A stretch of 64,000 nucleotides of DNA from UBA5072 sp963822145 (GCA_963822145.1 CAWGGG010000004.1:1178001-1242000), one strand, 5' to 3'; positions 17,133-25,759 are shown, counted from the first letter of the stretch. A program made the numbers and translations. The notes: a model not told the origin generated them from the sequence alone.

Positions 17133-18368
17133 ATGAAGACCCTTTTGTTATTCTCCAGGATTTTTACCGGACTGGTTTTTGTTTTCAGTGGATTTGTTAA
17201 GGCCATTGATCCCATGGGGTTTGCCATCAAATTCGAAGAATATTTCATGGCCTTTCACCTCGATTTTCTGGTTTTCACAGCTATACCGCTGGCAATTTTC
17301 ATCAGTGCTGCCGAGTTCATGATCGGGCTTAACCTGCTGGCCGGGATACGTCTGAGAATCACAGCAGTGCTTCTCATGATCTTCATGTCTTTTTTTACGG
17401 TTCTTACCTTCATTCTGGCACTTACTAATCCCGTAAGCGATTGCGGCTGTTTTGGTGACGCCATCAAGCTTTCCAATTGGCAAACCTTTTACAAGAATAT
17501 GATCTTGCTGATCCCTACCCTGTTCATTTTTATATACAGGAAGAAAACTGGCCGGTTTGCTTCACTCTCATGCGAATGGACCCTGGCCGGAATGAATTTC
17601 CTTTTAGCTGCCGGGATTTCGCTATTCTGTATCAGATACCAACCCTTGCTTGATTTCAGACCCTATCGGACGGGATCCTCCATTCCTGAAAAAATGGCAA
17701 CTCCGGAAGGTGCCCCGGCCGATATTTATGAAACCGTTTTGGTTTATCAGAAAAATGGCGTGCTGCAGGAGTTTTCCGAAAGCAACTTCCCCTGGCAGGA
17801 CACCACGTGGAAATGGGTGGAAACCCGCCAGACCCTTATCAAGAGAGGTTATGAACCACCAGTACATGATTTTTCCATCACCACGGAGGAAGGACTTGAC
17901 ATCACAGAGAACATCCTGCAGGACAGTGGTTATACCTTTCTGATTATTGCACCGTTTCTTGAGAAGTCTTCATCCAAAGGCATGGAGCATATGAATAAAA
18001 TCGCATTGAAAGCCCTTGAAATGGGTTTTTCGGTGTATTGCCTGACTGCTTCTCCCAGCAACCAGATCATTACATTCAAAGAGAACTTCCAACCCGTCTT
18101 TCAGTTGTGCACATCTGATGAAACAACCTTAAAGACGATCATTCGTGCAAACCCCGGACTGCTTGTGCTGCGGGAGGGTACTATTCTGGGAAAATGGAAC
18201 TATGCGGATGCACCCGATCCGGGTGGATTCAAGGCAAACATGTTGTCTTACCTATTAAGCCGACATACCCGTTCTGAGGAATCTTCCACTGTTGTTATCC
18301 TGGCCCTGGCTGTTGTTCTTTTCTATACAACCGTGGTTGTTTTTAAAAACCTTCAACAAAAGAAGTGA
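17133..18368 (+). CDS. BT_3928-type DoxX/MauE membrane protein with thioredoxin-like C-terminus
   Basis: A 411-residue inner-membrane protein. Residues 1-150 form a four-helix DoxX/MauE-like bundle (FSRIFTGLVFVFSGFVKAID; a DCGCFGD cysteine loop between helices 3 and 4; then KNMILLIPTLFIFIYRKK). A further membrane helix lies around residue 160. A soluble domain follows (FLIIAPFLEKSSSKGMEHMN, NPGLLVLREGTILGKWNY) whose pattern resembles a thioredoxin fold. A last helix is at the C-terminus. The CGC pair suggests a thiol-disulfide relay role, which is an inference. The ATG at 17133 is preferred over a TTG at 17124. Its last 26 bases overlap the convergent gene at 18343. Confidence 0.8.
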   Translation: MKTLLLFSRIFTGLVFVFSGFVKAIDPMGFAIKFEEYFMAFHLDFLVFTAIPLAIFISAAEFMIGLNLLAGIRLRITAVLLMIFMSFFTVLTFILALTNPVSDCGCFGDAIKLSNWQTFYKNMILLIPTLFIFIYRKKTGRFASLSCEWTLAGMNFLLAAGISLFCIRYQPLLDFRPYRTGSSIPEKMATPEGAPADIYETVLVYQKNGVLQEFSESNFPWQDTTWKWVETRQTLIKRGYEPPVHDFSITTEEGLDITENILQDSGYTFLIIAPFLEKSSSKGMEHMNKIALKALEMGFSVYCLTASPSNQIITFKENFQPVFQLCTSDETTLKTIIRANPGLLVLREGTILGKWNYADAPDPGGFKANMLSYLLSRHTRSEESSTVVILALAVVLFYTTVVVFKNLQQKK

Positions 18369-19041
18369 CCTTTTTCAAATCATCCCGGGATTTAAAATCA
18401 ATCTTATTCTTCTTCAGGTAATCCTCTATTTCGGATTTATGATCGGGAAACAGCTTAAGAAGGTTATTCTTCTTATACAGTACAAATCCGTCACGGGTAT
18501 TCCCGATATAATAATCGGCAATTCGCGTAAATATATAATCCTCCTGCAGGATCAGATTATAATTGGTTCTTCCGCCTTGATCATAAATTCCGCTATAGGA
18601 CTGTACAGCCCCGGTTGATGTGCGGGTACCGTATGCTCCTTCTTTTGTCTTATCCGAAAGCTTCACGTACTGCTTAATGGTCATTATGGCAGGATCGTGA
18701 CCGCCAAGGACCTCATGGAAACCATCATCATAAAAGAAAGTATCCTGCATGATCTGTACGTAACGAATATCCTTTACATTAGAGATTGACAGCGTATCCT
18801 TGGCCTGGATAAAATGCATTTCGCCATGTAGAATACTGTAATTCAATTTGGTAACAGTATAATTGTCGTTATTGAACATTACTTTCCCCTGTATAAATTG
18901 AGGATAGCGGTACCGTTCATTGAAAGGAAAGTAATCGATAATCCGGGTTCCGGCTTTAACGGTAATGGTGGTACGCTCCTGGCCTGTCAAGGACGAAACT
19001 ATCAGGAAAAGCGAACCAAACAGCAAGACTGTATTTTTCAT
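18343..19041 (-). CDS. Exported protein of unknown function
   Basis: A 232-residue protein with an N-terminal signal peptide (MKNTVLLFGSLFLIVSSLTG, cleavage probably after LTGQ) and no other membrane segment. The mature part is rich in beta-prone and aromatic residues (FNERYRYPQFIQGKVMFNND, VLGGHDPAIMTIKQYVKLSD) and ends in a lysine-rich helical segment (LFPDHKSEIEDYLKKNKIDF). No family is recognised with certainty. It overlaps the 3' end of the convergent DoxX-like gene by 26 bases and lies beyond the terminator of the heme-copper operon, so it is probably transcribed alone. Confidence 0.75.
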   Translation of the reverse strand: MKNTVLLFGSLFLIVSSLTGQERTTITVKAGTRIIDYFPFNERYRYPQFIQGKVMFNNDNYTVTKLNYSILHGEMHFIQAKDTLSISNVKDIRYVQIMQDTFFYDDGFHEVLGGHDPAIMTIKQYVKLSDKTKEGAYGTRTSTGAVQSYSGIYDQGGRTNYNLILQEDYIFTRIADYYIGNTRDGFVLYKKNNLLKLFPDHKSEIEDYLKKNKIDFKSRDDLKKVTSFVEGF

Positions 19042-19131
19042 GGCGGTGTGTAAAATTAAATGAAAGCTATAAAAGTAATAAATCCCGTCATACCATGTTT
19101 GTTCTTTTGTTATAAAGTTTTGGCATGAAGC

Positions 19132-19174
19132 AAAATAAAAGGAGGCTGTAACCCTAAAACGGTCATAACCTCCT
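19132..19174 (-). terminator. Terminator of the NO-reductase-like operon
   Basis: Read on the minus strand, AGGAGGTTATGACC (19174-19161) pairs with GGTTACAGCCTCCT (19153-19140) with one mismatch and wobble pairs. TTTATTTTG follows. It lies 35 bases beyond the subunit I stop codon. Confidence 0.75.
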
Positions 19175-19208
19175 GCTATTCTCAGTTCATTATTCTTTTT
19201 GTCCTTCC

Positions 19209-20834
19209 TTATGCCTGTCCTGCCGTGATAAGGTCTTTGGTTTTAAGCTTTGCCGGCATAAAGATTCCCAGGGCACCCTTTACGCCAACACTCATGACAA
19301 TGTTGAACAGGAATGCTAGAAAAGCCACCAGGAGCAATCCCCCGCAGATACCTGCAAGGATCATATATATCCTGTATTCACCATTGACATATAGTGAGCG
19401 CCTCAACATACCCTGCAATCCCGCCATGCCCATAAAGGCACCCATGCCGATACCGCCCAGCAAATGACACCAGAAGTGAATATTGGCAAGCTTCTGGCTA
19501 TAGAGCCGTGCACCATTGGTGAGAATCGGGAGAAGCAGGTATATGGCTGAATATAATGTCATAGTAAGGCCTACCAGGACAGCGACATGTACATGCGGAC
19601 CAATAATCCACTGTGTATTGTGCAGGATCCTGTTGAGGCCGATATCTGCCTGCAAAATACCGGCAGGAACTGCCAGTGCAAAGCCAAGGAGTCCGCCCAG
19701 CAGGAACTTTAATTCGTTGGTCATTTTCAACGGTTTCGCACTCCAGAGGGTAACCAGGGTAATGAAGAAGGCCAAGCCCTGTGTGATAAGCTCAAAAGCA
19801 GTCACCATTTCTCCCGACAGCACTTTCAGTAGTCCGGGCTGTGCCTGGTCTGACAACAGATGATGCGACCACACCGTCCATGAAACCACAAGTTCCAAGA
19901 ACAGGGCGGCTCTTGCCCAGTTTTCCATAAACAGCTTTTTGCCGGTTATCAGGGTAGCCAGCAGGTACCAGGATCCGGCCACAAAAATAAGGACCATGCC
20001 ATCTGCAATAAGGTCAAGTCCCCACCAGAACCAGTTCTTATAAAGCAAGGCATCGATGGCTGTTGATTTCAGGCTATGCCCGAAGATTTCAGCAACCATA
20101 TAAACCAGGATCAGCACTCCGGTGAAGGTAATTACGGCAGCATTCAGAAAAGTATCCACGGTACCCCTGGCAATGGCAGCAACCGGAAGCGAAACCAGAT
20201 GATCTTTCTGCTGCTTTTTGAAAAGATACCGGAATCCGGTCAGGCCGAGAGCCGAGGCCAGCAATGCTCCTGCCGGCTGTTTCTCCCAGCCTTCAGGAGT
20301 ATATACAATGGTCTTAAAAATGTTCAGTACAAAGAACAGGGTGCCCACCATGATCATTGCAATGCCCAGGATGAAAAAGGCACCTCCGATTGCGCTGAAT
20401 TGAGAAAAATCGGCCGGTAAGGGCCAGTATAACGTATAAAGCGGTGCATAATGTGTCAGGAAACCCGACAACCACATGACAAATGTTCCGATAGCAATGA
20501 GAAAGAAAGTCCAGTTTGCTGTCCTGATGCTCCAAAGCGGTTTTTTCATCAGAAATGGAACCAAGAAAAGAAAGGCACCGAATACAATCATATAGGTTGA
20601 ACCGAAAATACCGACCAGGGGATGCGCTGTCATAATCGCAAAAAACTGTTCTGTAGAGATCTGTGGAACAGGATCTACTTCATAGATCCGCATCAGTACC
20701 CCTTCCACAACAACAATGGCATAATATACCAGGCCCACAATAACAAACCGCAAGGCTATTTTCTGCATTGGCGTGAGGGAGTGTGCTTTAAAAACTCCTT
20801 GTTCACCATGTATTAGAGTTTGTATGAAGTTCAT
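19209..20834 (-). CDS. Heme-copper oxidoreductase subunit I, NO-reductase-like (Asp-His-His metal site)
   Basis: A 541-residue polytopic protein with about 13 helices, homologous to subunit I of heme-copper oxidases and NorB. The heme ligands are present: His71 (MTAHPLVGIFG) and the His414/His416 pair (GPHVHVAV). Two histidines of the second metal site are present (His324-His325 in VWSHHLLSD). The third, canonically exactly 50 residues before the HH pair, is Asp274 in WWGLDLIADGM. The position of the oxidase cross-linked Tyr (four residues on) is Asp278, where NorB has Glu. An oxygen reductase is therefore unlikely, and an NO-reductase-like activity is the best inference. Some alternative NOR families with replaced metal ligands have been described; placement among them needs phylogeny. 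Subunit II and an Rrf2 regulator lie upstream on the same strand. Confidence 0.85.
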   Translation of the reverse strand: MNFIQTLIHGEQGVFKAHSLTPMQKIALRFVIVGLVYYAIVVVEGVLMRIYEVDPVPQISTEQFFAIMTAHPLVGIFGSTYMIVFGAFLFLVPFLMKKPLWSIRTANWTFFLIAIGTFVMWLSGFLTHYAPLYTLYWPLPADFSQFSAIGGAFFILGIAMIMVGTLFFVLNIFKTIVYTPEGWEKQPAGALLASALGLTGFRYLFKKQQKDHLVSLPVAAIARGTVDTFLNAAVITFTGVLILVYMVAEIFGHSLKSTAIDALLYKNWFWWGLDLIADGMVLIFVAGSWYLLATLITGKKLFMENWARAALFLELVVSWTVWSHHLLSDQAQPGLLKVLSGEMVTAFELITQGLAFFITLVTLWSAKPLKMTNELKFLLGGLLGFALAVPAGILQADIGLNRILHNTQWIIGPHVHVAVLVGLTMTLYSAIYLLLPILTNGARLYSQKLANIHFWCHLLGGIGMGAFMGMAGLQGMLRRSLYVNGEYRIYMILAGICGGLLLVAFLAFLFNIVMSVGVKGALGIFMPAKLKTKDLITAGQA

Positions 20835-20835
20835 C

Positions 20836-20870
20836 GTTTAATGTTTTATTGTTTAGTGTTCAATGTTTGA
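20836..20870. repeat. Degenerate heptanucleotide tandem array
   Basis: About five units resembling TTTAATG (TTTAATG, TTTTATTG, TTTAGTG, TTCAATG, TTTGAAT) fill most of the 48 bases between subunits II and I, directly ahead of the subunit I start codon. One unit is eight bases long. Similar period-7 arrays occur at 54543, 57214, 57247 and 62076. Confidence 0.6.
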
Positions 20871-20882
20871 ATCAATAATAGC

Positions 20883-21431
20883 CTATTCTGTTACCTCCAC
20901 AATGCCCTTTTCGTGCATCAGTGCACCTGCCGGACCTGAGTACTCGGTGGAACGGATATCAAAAACACCGGTTTCCCCAAATTGCCAAAGCAGATCATTC
21001 CTGTGTCCGGGTACAACCTGCATCTGGAAAACCATGGTATTGTCCTGCCGGAACAATCCGAAACCATAGGTAAGATCATTGGACCGCACATCAAACAGGA
21101 TTTTCTGATTCAATTTTACCACCAGCTTCTCATCGGGCAGCCTGAACTGATGGTTTTCAACTGTAATATAAAATACTGTATCCGGTTGGATCTCCCTTCG
21201 GTTTAGATCCATGGGAGACCAGGGTATGGTATTGTAGGTGAAAATATGAAGGGAAACCCCTGTCACCACCAGGAAACTCACCCAGGTATAAAAGAAAACA
21301 GGTTTGATCAGTTTGCCCTCTCCTTTGGAGGTGATGCGATAGGCAAACCAGATCATAACTGAGAGGATCGCCAGTGCATACGACGTATACACCCAGATTA
21401 GTCCTGTTAAAACATCCTTTGAATCAGCCAT
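20883..21431 (-). CDS. Heme-copper oxidoreductase subunit II, cupredoxin domain lacking the CuA site
   Basis: A 182-residue protein with two N-terminal membrane helices (about 10-32 and 43-66) and a C-terminal cupredoxin fold. Aligned by eye with ba3-type subunit II, the CuA ligands are gone. The His position is Tyr122 (SNDLTYGFGLF). The two cysteines are Ser161 and Ser165 (IRSTEYSGPAG). The second His is Gly169; only Met172 remains. Electrons cannot enter through a CuA centre, so the donor must deliver directly to subunit I. Loss of CuA in subunit II is known in some NO-reductase branches of the superfamily. It lies 19 bases after the Rrf2 gene. Confidence 0.85.
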   Translation of the reverse strand: MADSKDVLTGLIWVYTSYALAILSVMIWFAYRITSKGEGKLIKPVFFYTWVSFLVVTGVSLHIFTYNTIPWSPMDLNRREIQPDTVFYITVENHQFRLPDEKLVVKLNQKILFDVRSNDLTYGFGLFRQDNTMVFQMQVVPGHRNDLLWQFGETGVFDIRSTEYSGPAGALMHEKGIVEVTE

Positions 21432-21450
21432 AATTTTCTATATTAAGTAT

Positions 21451-21870
21451 TTATGAAGAAAAATCGAAATCAGAACCATGAACCAGCTGCAGCAGTGAAG
21501 TATTTGAAAAGGCAGCAAGTATTTTATCCCGGGTATCCTCCCACAGGTAATGTAGTGTGCAACGCTCAGACAATCTGCAGTCGGTTATTCCCATTATGCA
21601 GCCTTCCAGTGTACTCAACCCTTCAGTGGCTTCAATGATTTCTGAGAGAAAGATTTTTCCAGGTGAACGGGAAAAAGCATAACCTCCCTTTTTACCCCGG
21701 ATACTTATCAGGAAACCCGTATTTGTAAGCCGGGTAAGTACCCTTCTCATGTAACGATTGTGAATGGCAAGGCTATCGAAAAGATATTGTGCAGAGAATA
21801 TTTTGCGGTTTTCCCCTGCCATAAAAACCAGAATTCGGATAGCGTATGTTGTAGTCTTGGAGAAAATCAT
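21451..21870 (-). CDS. Rrf2-family regulator, NsrR/IscR-like, probably Fe-S dependent
   Basis: A 139-residue winged-helix regulator. The N-terminus (MIFSKTTTYAIRILVFMA) and the wing (RGKKGGYAFSRSP) are typical of Rrf2 proteins. Three cysteines, Cys91, Cys98 and Cys104 (EGCIMGITDCRLSERCTLHY), correspond to the iron-sulfur ligands of NsrR and IscR, though the first spacing is one or two residues longer. It is the first gene of the operon with the heme-copper subunits and is preceded by a perfect palindrome. Nitric oxide sensing and autoregulation are therefore a reasonable inference; iron-sulfur or redox sensing are alternatives. Confidence 0.88.
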   Translation of the reverse strand: MIFSKTTTYAIRILVFMAGENRKIFSAQYLFDSLAIHNRYMRRVLTRLTNTGFLISIRGKKGGYAFSRSPGKIFLSEIIEATEGLSTLEGCIMGITDCRLSERCTLHYLWEDTRDKILAAFSNTSLLQLVHGSDFDFSS

Positions 21871-21872
21871 AA

Positions 21873-21892
21873 ATAATACATTGATGTATTAT
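21873..21892. promoter_or_regulatory. Perfect palindromic operator before the Rrf2 gene
   Basis: ATAATACAT-TG-ATGTATTAT has two perfect 9-base arms around a 2-base centre. It ends two bases before the Rrf2 start codon (21870, minus strand) and 62 bases before the divergent GNAT start. The AT-rich symmetric form and size suit an Rrf2 dimer, so autorepression of the operon is likely. Confidence 0.65.
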
Positions 21893-21954
21893 ATTGTAAA
21901 TATAAAATTTTCGCCATGAATGGCAACCTACTTTTTTCTTATTTTTACGGAGAT

Positions 21955-22407
21955 ATGAATCAAATAAGCATACTTCCGGCTACGCCTGGTGAACGCGACT
22001 GGGCAGCCGCATTGCTGGCGGCAACCGATCCCTGGTTGACCCTGGGCATCTCCCTTGAAAAATGTACCAGTACCTGTCACGATCCTGAATATCTTTTGTT
22101 TGTAGCGCACATTGACGATGAGCCCTGCGGGGTCGTTATTCTGGATCCCCGCGGAATGGCCGGTGCCCCGTACCTGAAATCGATCGCTGTGGTTAGCCGT
22201 TATCGTAACAGGCAGGTTGGGGCTGCCTTACTGACCTTTTCGGAAGAATACTTCCGGGAACAGGCCCGCCATTTCTTTCTTTGTGTTTCCTCCTTCAATG
22301 AAAAGGCAAGGAGGTTTTATGAAAATCATGGTTACGAGTTTATAGGAGTGCTCCAGGATTATATAATCCCGGGAGCATCGGAGATCATCTTGCACAAGCG
22401 GATATGA
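21955..22407 (+). CDS. GNAT-family N-acetyltransferase
   Basis: A 150-residue acetyltransferase with the GNAT core: beta strand PCGVVILDPRG, then YLKSIAVVSRYRNRQVGAAL, where the R-x-x-x-x-G/A pyrophosphate-binding loop is slightly degenerate, then the C-terminal FNEKARRFYENHGYEFIG. The substrate cannot be told. The start at 21955 is preferred because GGAG stands directly before it; an in-frame ATG at 21916 is also possible. Its stop overlaps the start of the MFS gene by four bases (ATGA), so translation is probably coupled. Confidence 0.85.
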   Translation: MNQISILPATPGERDWAAALLAATDPWLTLGISLEKCTSTCHDPEYLLFVAHIDDEPCGVVILDPRGMAGAPYLKSIAVVSRYRNRQVGAALLTFSEEYFREQARHFFLCVSSFNEKARRFYENHGYEFIGVLQDYIIPGASEIILHKRI

Positions 22408-23642
22408 GATTAAACCTTCCCAAACCCTGGCCAATTGTGGCCATGCTTTGCGCTACTGCAACAGCTGGTTATATTTGCCGGGTTAACATATCTACGGCAG
22501 CTCCCCTGCTGATGGAAGAATTCGGCCTGTCACAAATAGCCATGGGCCGGATTTTCAGTGCCTTTTTGCTGGGCTACGCCCTGTTTCAGATTCCTGCGGG
22601 TGCCATTGCTGACCGGTTCGGTGCACGGAGAATATTATCATGGATTACCTGGCTCTGGTTCATGTTCACCATCATGCAAACATTTATGGGCTGGGGTTCA
22701 TACCGCTTAGAGACCACAGTGGCCCTGATTGTTTTCATCGTATGCCGATTATTGCTGGGTATATCGGCATCTCCGACATATCCCGGGTCTGCCCAGGGCG
22801 TGTCCCGCTGGGTCATCCCACGGTTCCAGGGAAGAGCCAACGGCATCGTGATTGCTTCCATTGGACTTGGTTCCGCTATCGCCCCACCTCTGGTATCCGG
22901 TATTATGGTAACCATGGGATGGCGTGTCGCCTTAATCGGTTCGGCCCTGCCTGCGCTTGCCGCAGCATTAATTTGGTTGAGAATCAAGGAGCCCGAGAAC
23001 CTTGCTGCCATTACTGCTGTTCACAGCAGAACTGAGCCGGTCCAGGGTTCGGAATACAGGAAAAAGCTTCGTTCCCCGAGCTTTTACCTGCTAACGATCA
23101 GTTACACCCTTCAGGGTTATGTTGGGTATATCTTTGTGACCTGGTTCTATCTTTATCTTGTACAGGAGCGGCATTTCGGGCTGCTGACCGGAGCCTGGAT
23201 GAGCAGTCTGCCGTGGATCCTTTCCATTGTTTCCATTCCGCTTGGAGGTTATATTTCTGACCGGTTGGCAGCGGGTAAAGCGGGACCTGTTTGGGGCAGA
23301 AGGATCGTACCCCTGACCGGAATGGCCCTCTCAGGAATATTGATTTCTATAGGGGCCCATACCGGCAGTGCCGTTATGGCCGCTATAAGTCTTGCCTTTG
23401 CAACTGCCATGATTTTATGTGTGGAGGGACCATTCTGGGCGATGATGATGCAAATTGCAGGGAAAAGAAGCGGAACTGCCGGCGGAATCATGAATATGGG
23501 AAGTAACCTGGGTGGACTTATATCTCCAGCGCTCACTCCTGTTATTGCCAGTTTGATCGGCTGGGAAAATGCATTGCATGTTGCTGCTGTTCTGGCTATT
23601 CTGGGAGCTTTCCTATGGCTGGGCATCAAGCCTGCGAAATAA
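22404..23642 (+). CDS. MFS transporter, anion:cation symporter-like
   Basis: A 412-residue major-facilitator permease with 12 predicted helices. The first-half motif between helices 2 and 3 is GAIADRFGARRIL, preceded by ISTAAPLLMEEFGLSQ. The SPTYPGSAQGVSRWVIP segment and RFQGRANGIVIASIGLGSAI are typical of the ACS branch, which transports hexuronates, glucarate or phosphate esters. Coupling to a GNAT acetyltransferase gives no clear substrate. There is no recognisable terminator downstream. Confidence 0.85.
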   Translation: MRLNLPKPWPIVAMLCATATAGYICRVNISTAAPLLMEEFGLSQIAMGRIFSAFLLGYALFQIPAGAIADRFGARRILSWITWLWFMFTIMQTFMGWGSYRLETTVALIVFIVCRLLLGISASPTYPGSAQGVSRWVIPRFQGRANGIVIASIGLGSAIAPPLVSGIMVTMGWRVALIGSALPALAAALIWLRIKEPENLAAITAVHSRTEPVQGSEYRKKLRSPSFYLLTISYTLQGYVGYIFVTWFYLYLVQERHFGLLTGAWMSSLPWILSIVSIPLGGYISDRLAAGKAGPVWGRRIVPLTGMALSGILISIGAHTGSAVMAAISLAFATAMILCVEGPFWAMMMQIAGKRSGTAGGIMNMGSNLGGLISPALTPVIASLIGWENALHVAAVLAILGAFLWLGIKPAK

Positions 23643-23693
23643 CACTTTCTGAATTCGGATCAGGGTGACTGTCCGATGCAATAATTAACGCGT

Positions 23694-23709
23694 TAATTTT
23701 GTATATTTG
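23694..23709 (+). promoter_or_regulatory. Overlapping -7 promoter elements
   Basis: TAATTTTG (23694-23701) runs directly into TATATTTG (23702-23709). Both fit TAnnTTTG. They precede the gene at 23810 by about 100 bases; no -33 element is clear. Confidence 0.4.
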
Positions 23710-23809
23710 CTATCAATCCAGGTATATACGAACTGAATTTAAAATCCTTAAAGGTATTCTTATCATCATGCTAACCTTTCTATTGTATTGATAAACAAAA
23801 GACCTGAAT

Positions 23810-24235
23810 ATGAAACCTGAAATTGGCACCAAAAAGCTTCCAGTATCCAGATGGACCGTTATAAAAAAGAAACTCCGCAGGATGCTCTTCTATGTAAGTT
23901 TGATTGTGGTTTGCTTCCTGGCAGGCTTTATTTACTGGAAGTACTTCTATACTTACAGTGAAGGATATCGTGCCGGTTTATTGCAGAAATTCACCTATAA
24001 AGGGAATATATTCAAAACCTATGAAGGCGAACTTATTTTAAGTAGCGTAACCGGGGGGAACAATGTGGTTATTGCGTCGGAGAAATTCTTTTTTTCTGTT
24101 CCCGAGAAGAGTCTGGCCAGTAAGTTGGATACACTCCAGGGCAGAACAGTTATTGTTCATTATAAGCAAAAAAACGGAAGATTGGTTTGGAAAGGTGACA
24201 CGCCTTATTATGTTGACAGTGTAAGAGTAAGATGA
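23810..24235 (+). CDS. Small membrane-anchored protein of unknown function
   Basis: A 141-residue protein with a basic N-terminus and one membrane helix at about residues 27-45 (RMLFYVSLIVVCFLAGFIYW). A compact, probably extracytoplasmic beta domain follows, with YSEGYRAGLLQKFTYKGNIF, KTYEGELILS and VIVHYKQKNGRLVWKGDTPY. Short proteins of this type with the YSEG-RAG motif are common in Bacteroidota genomes; no function is known to me. It converges with the GRAM-domain gene four bases away. Confidence 0.75.
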   Translation: MKPEIGTKKLPVSRWTVIKKKLRRMLFYVSLIVVCFLAGFIYWKYFYTYSEGYRAGLLQKFTYKGNIFKTYEGELILSSVTGGNNVVIASEKFFFSVPEKSLASKLDTLQGRTVIVHYKQKNGRLVWKGDTPYYVDSVRVR

Positions 24236-24239
24236 TCAC

Positions 24240-24548
24240 TCAGAACATTTTTGTTATTAATCTGGCCCATTCGCTGCGGTTCCTGACCGTAAAATCAAGT
24301 TCTTCGCCAGCCTTGGTTTTGATCTTTATACCCCTGGGCAGGATCATCATCACATTAAAGTAGAACATTTCACTGATATCTTCAGGGTTTATTTCCCTGT
24401 TACAGAACTGAAATTCCTGCTTCAGGGTCCTGAAGTATATCCTTTGGTTGGTAACAATCAACTTACCATTGACTTGCCGTTCGTTATGACGAAGATTTGA
24501 ACTTCCAGCCATAAGAATCATTTCATTGGGTTTAAGAATCAGTTTCAT
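24240..24548 (-). CDS. Small GRAM/PH-like domain protein
   Basis: A 102-residue protein made almost entirely of a GRAM/PH-like fold: LKPNEMILMAGSSNLRHN, then the signature VNGKLIVTNQRIYFRTL, then EINPEDISEMFYFNVMMILP and GIKIKTKAGEELDFTVRN. Such bacterial GRAM proteins lack membrane segments and may bind lipids or membranes at the inner face; this is family knowledge, not shown here. No operon partner is evident. Confidence 0.8.
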   Translation of the reverse strand: MKLILKPNEMILMAGSSNLRHNERQVNGKLIVTNQRIYFRTLKQEFQFCNREINPEDISEMFYFNVMMILPRGIKIKTKAGEELDFTVRNRSEWARLITKMF

Positions 24549-24808
24549 GATAGTGAAATTTGGAATTCGGTTAATGAATGGATTTCATTATTGAATGTAC
24601 ATATATTATACCAAACTCTTTATATGTCTGTATATATGATATTTAATCATTATATCTCATGATGAATATCTGACTGCTTCTGTGCCTAAACGAAACAACA
24701 GGTGTACGATTTGATACAGTTAAAAAAGCGCTGAATTTCGCGTGCAAAGACCGTTTTATTGAATTCCATTTCTTATATTTAAACACAGGATCATTAAACA
24801 GAACAATT

Positions 24809-25759
24809 ATGGCAGTAATTGGAATCGACCTGGGTGGTACAAAGCTTGCCGGCGCCCTGTTCCAACACGACGGGATGTGTATCAACAAAGTCGTCATACC
24901 GCTTGAAAAAAGGAAAGGCGATGAAGTAGGTGCCTTGATTAACAGTCTTATACGAACCGAAACCGACTTTGCCAAAAAAGAAAGGATGTCCATCCGGGCC
25001 ATTGGCTGCTGTGTTCCTGGCATTGCATTTCCTGTCACTGGGAGGGTTTGGGCTCCCAATATCAGAAATTGGGAGGATTATCCGCTTCTCGAAAAAATTC
25101 GTACGGAAGTTCCGGATGAGAGTATCCGCATAATACTTGACAACGACAGGGCCTGCAGCCTTTCAGGTGAGGTATGGAAGGGCGCTGCCCGGAACTGCAA
25201 CAATGTTATCTTTCTTTCGGTGGGTACTGGAATCGGTGCTGGCATAATGATCGAAGGAAAAATCCTCAGAGGCTCGGCTGATGCCGCAGGTGCTATCGGA
25301 TGGCTTGCGCTTAATCCCGTTTTCAGAAACGGATATACTGATTGCGGTTGCTTTGAATACCATGCGTCAGGTGACGGATTGTTGAGAACTGCAAGGGATT
25401 ATATGGAACTTGACCGGCAATATAGGGGAATGCTGAGATACGATCGGCCTGAGGATTTAACCACCCAGGGTGTTTTCGATGCCTTCCGGCAGAAGGATGC
25501 TATTGCAGTTAAGGTCGTTGACCAGGCTATACGCTATTGGGGTATGACAGTGGCGAACCTGGTCAGCTTGTTCAATCCTGAAAAAATTATCTTTGGGGGT
25601 GGTGTTTTTGGCCCTGCAGTTGAGTTTTTAGAGGACATTCTCCTGGAAGCCAGAAAGTGGGCACAACCTGTTAGCATCAACCAGGTTAAAATTGAAGCCT
25701 CCCTGCTGGGAGGAAATGCCGGACTTTTCGGAGCTGCGTGGATTGCTTTGTCTTCATGA
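24809..25759 (+). CDS. ROK-family sugar kinase
   Basis: A 316-residue ROK protein without a DNA-binding domain, so a kinase and not a repressor. The ATP-binding motif is GIDLGGTKLAGALF, the catalytic Asp is in ILDNDRACSLSGE, and the phosphate-2 region is FLSVGTGIGAGIMIEGKILR. The zinc motif of typical ROK kinases is incomplete: the ExGH histidine is absent (GAIGWLALNP) and only CGCFE remains of the cysteine cluster. That hints at a substrate other than plain glucose. It is followed 10 bases later by an MFS permease and then an SIS protein, probably one operon. Confidence 0.85.
   Translation: MAVIGIDLGGTKLAGALFQHDGMCINKVVIPLEKRKGDEVGALINSLIRTETDFAKKERMSIRAIGCCVPGIAFPVTGRVWAPNIRNWEDYPLLEKIRTEVPDESIRIILDNDRACSLSGEVWKGAARNCNNVIFLSVGTGIGAGIMIEGKILRGSADAAGAIGWLALNPVFRNGYTDCGCFEYHASGDGLLRTARDYMELDRQYRGMLRYDRPEDLTTQGVFDAFRQKDAIAVKVVDQAIRYWGMTVANLVSLFNPEKIIFGGGVFGPAVEFLEDILLEARKWAQPVSINQVKIEASLLGGNAGLFGAAWIALSS

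Noticed and set aside
19209..20834. Ordinary ba3 or cbb3 oxygen reductase
   Set aside because: The third metal-ligand histidine and the active-site tyrosine are replaced by Asp274 and Asp278, and the partner subunit lacks the CuA cysteines.
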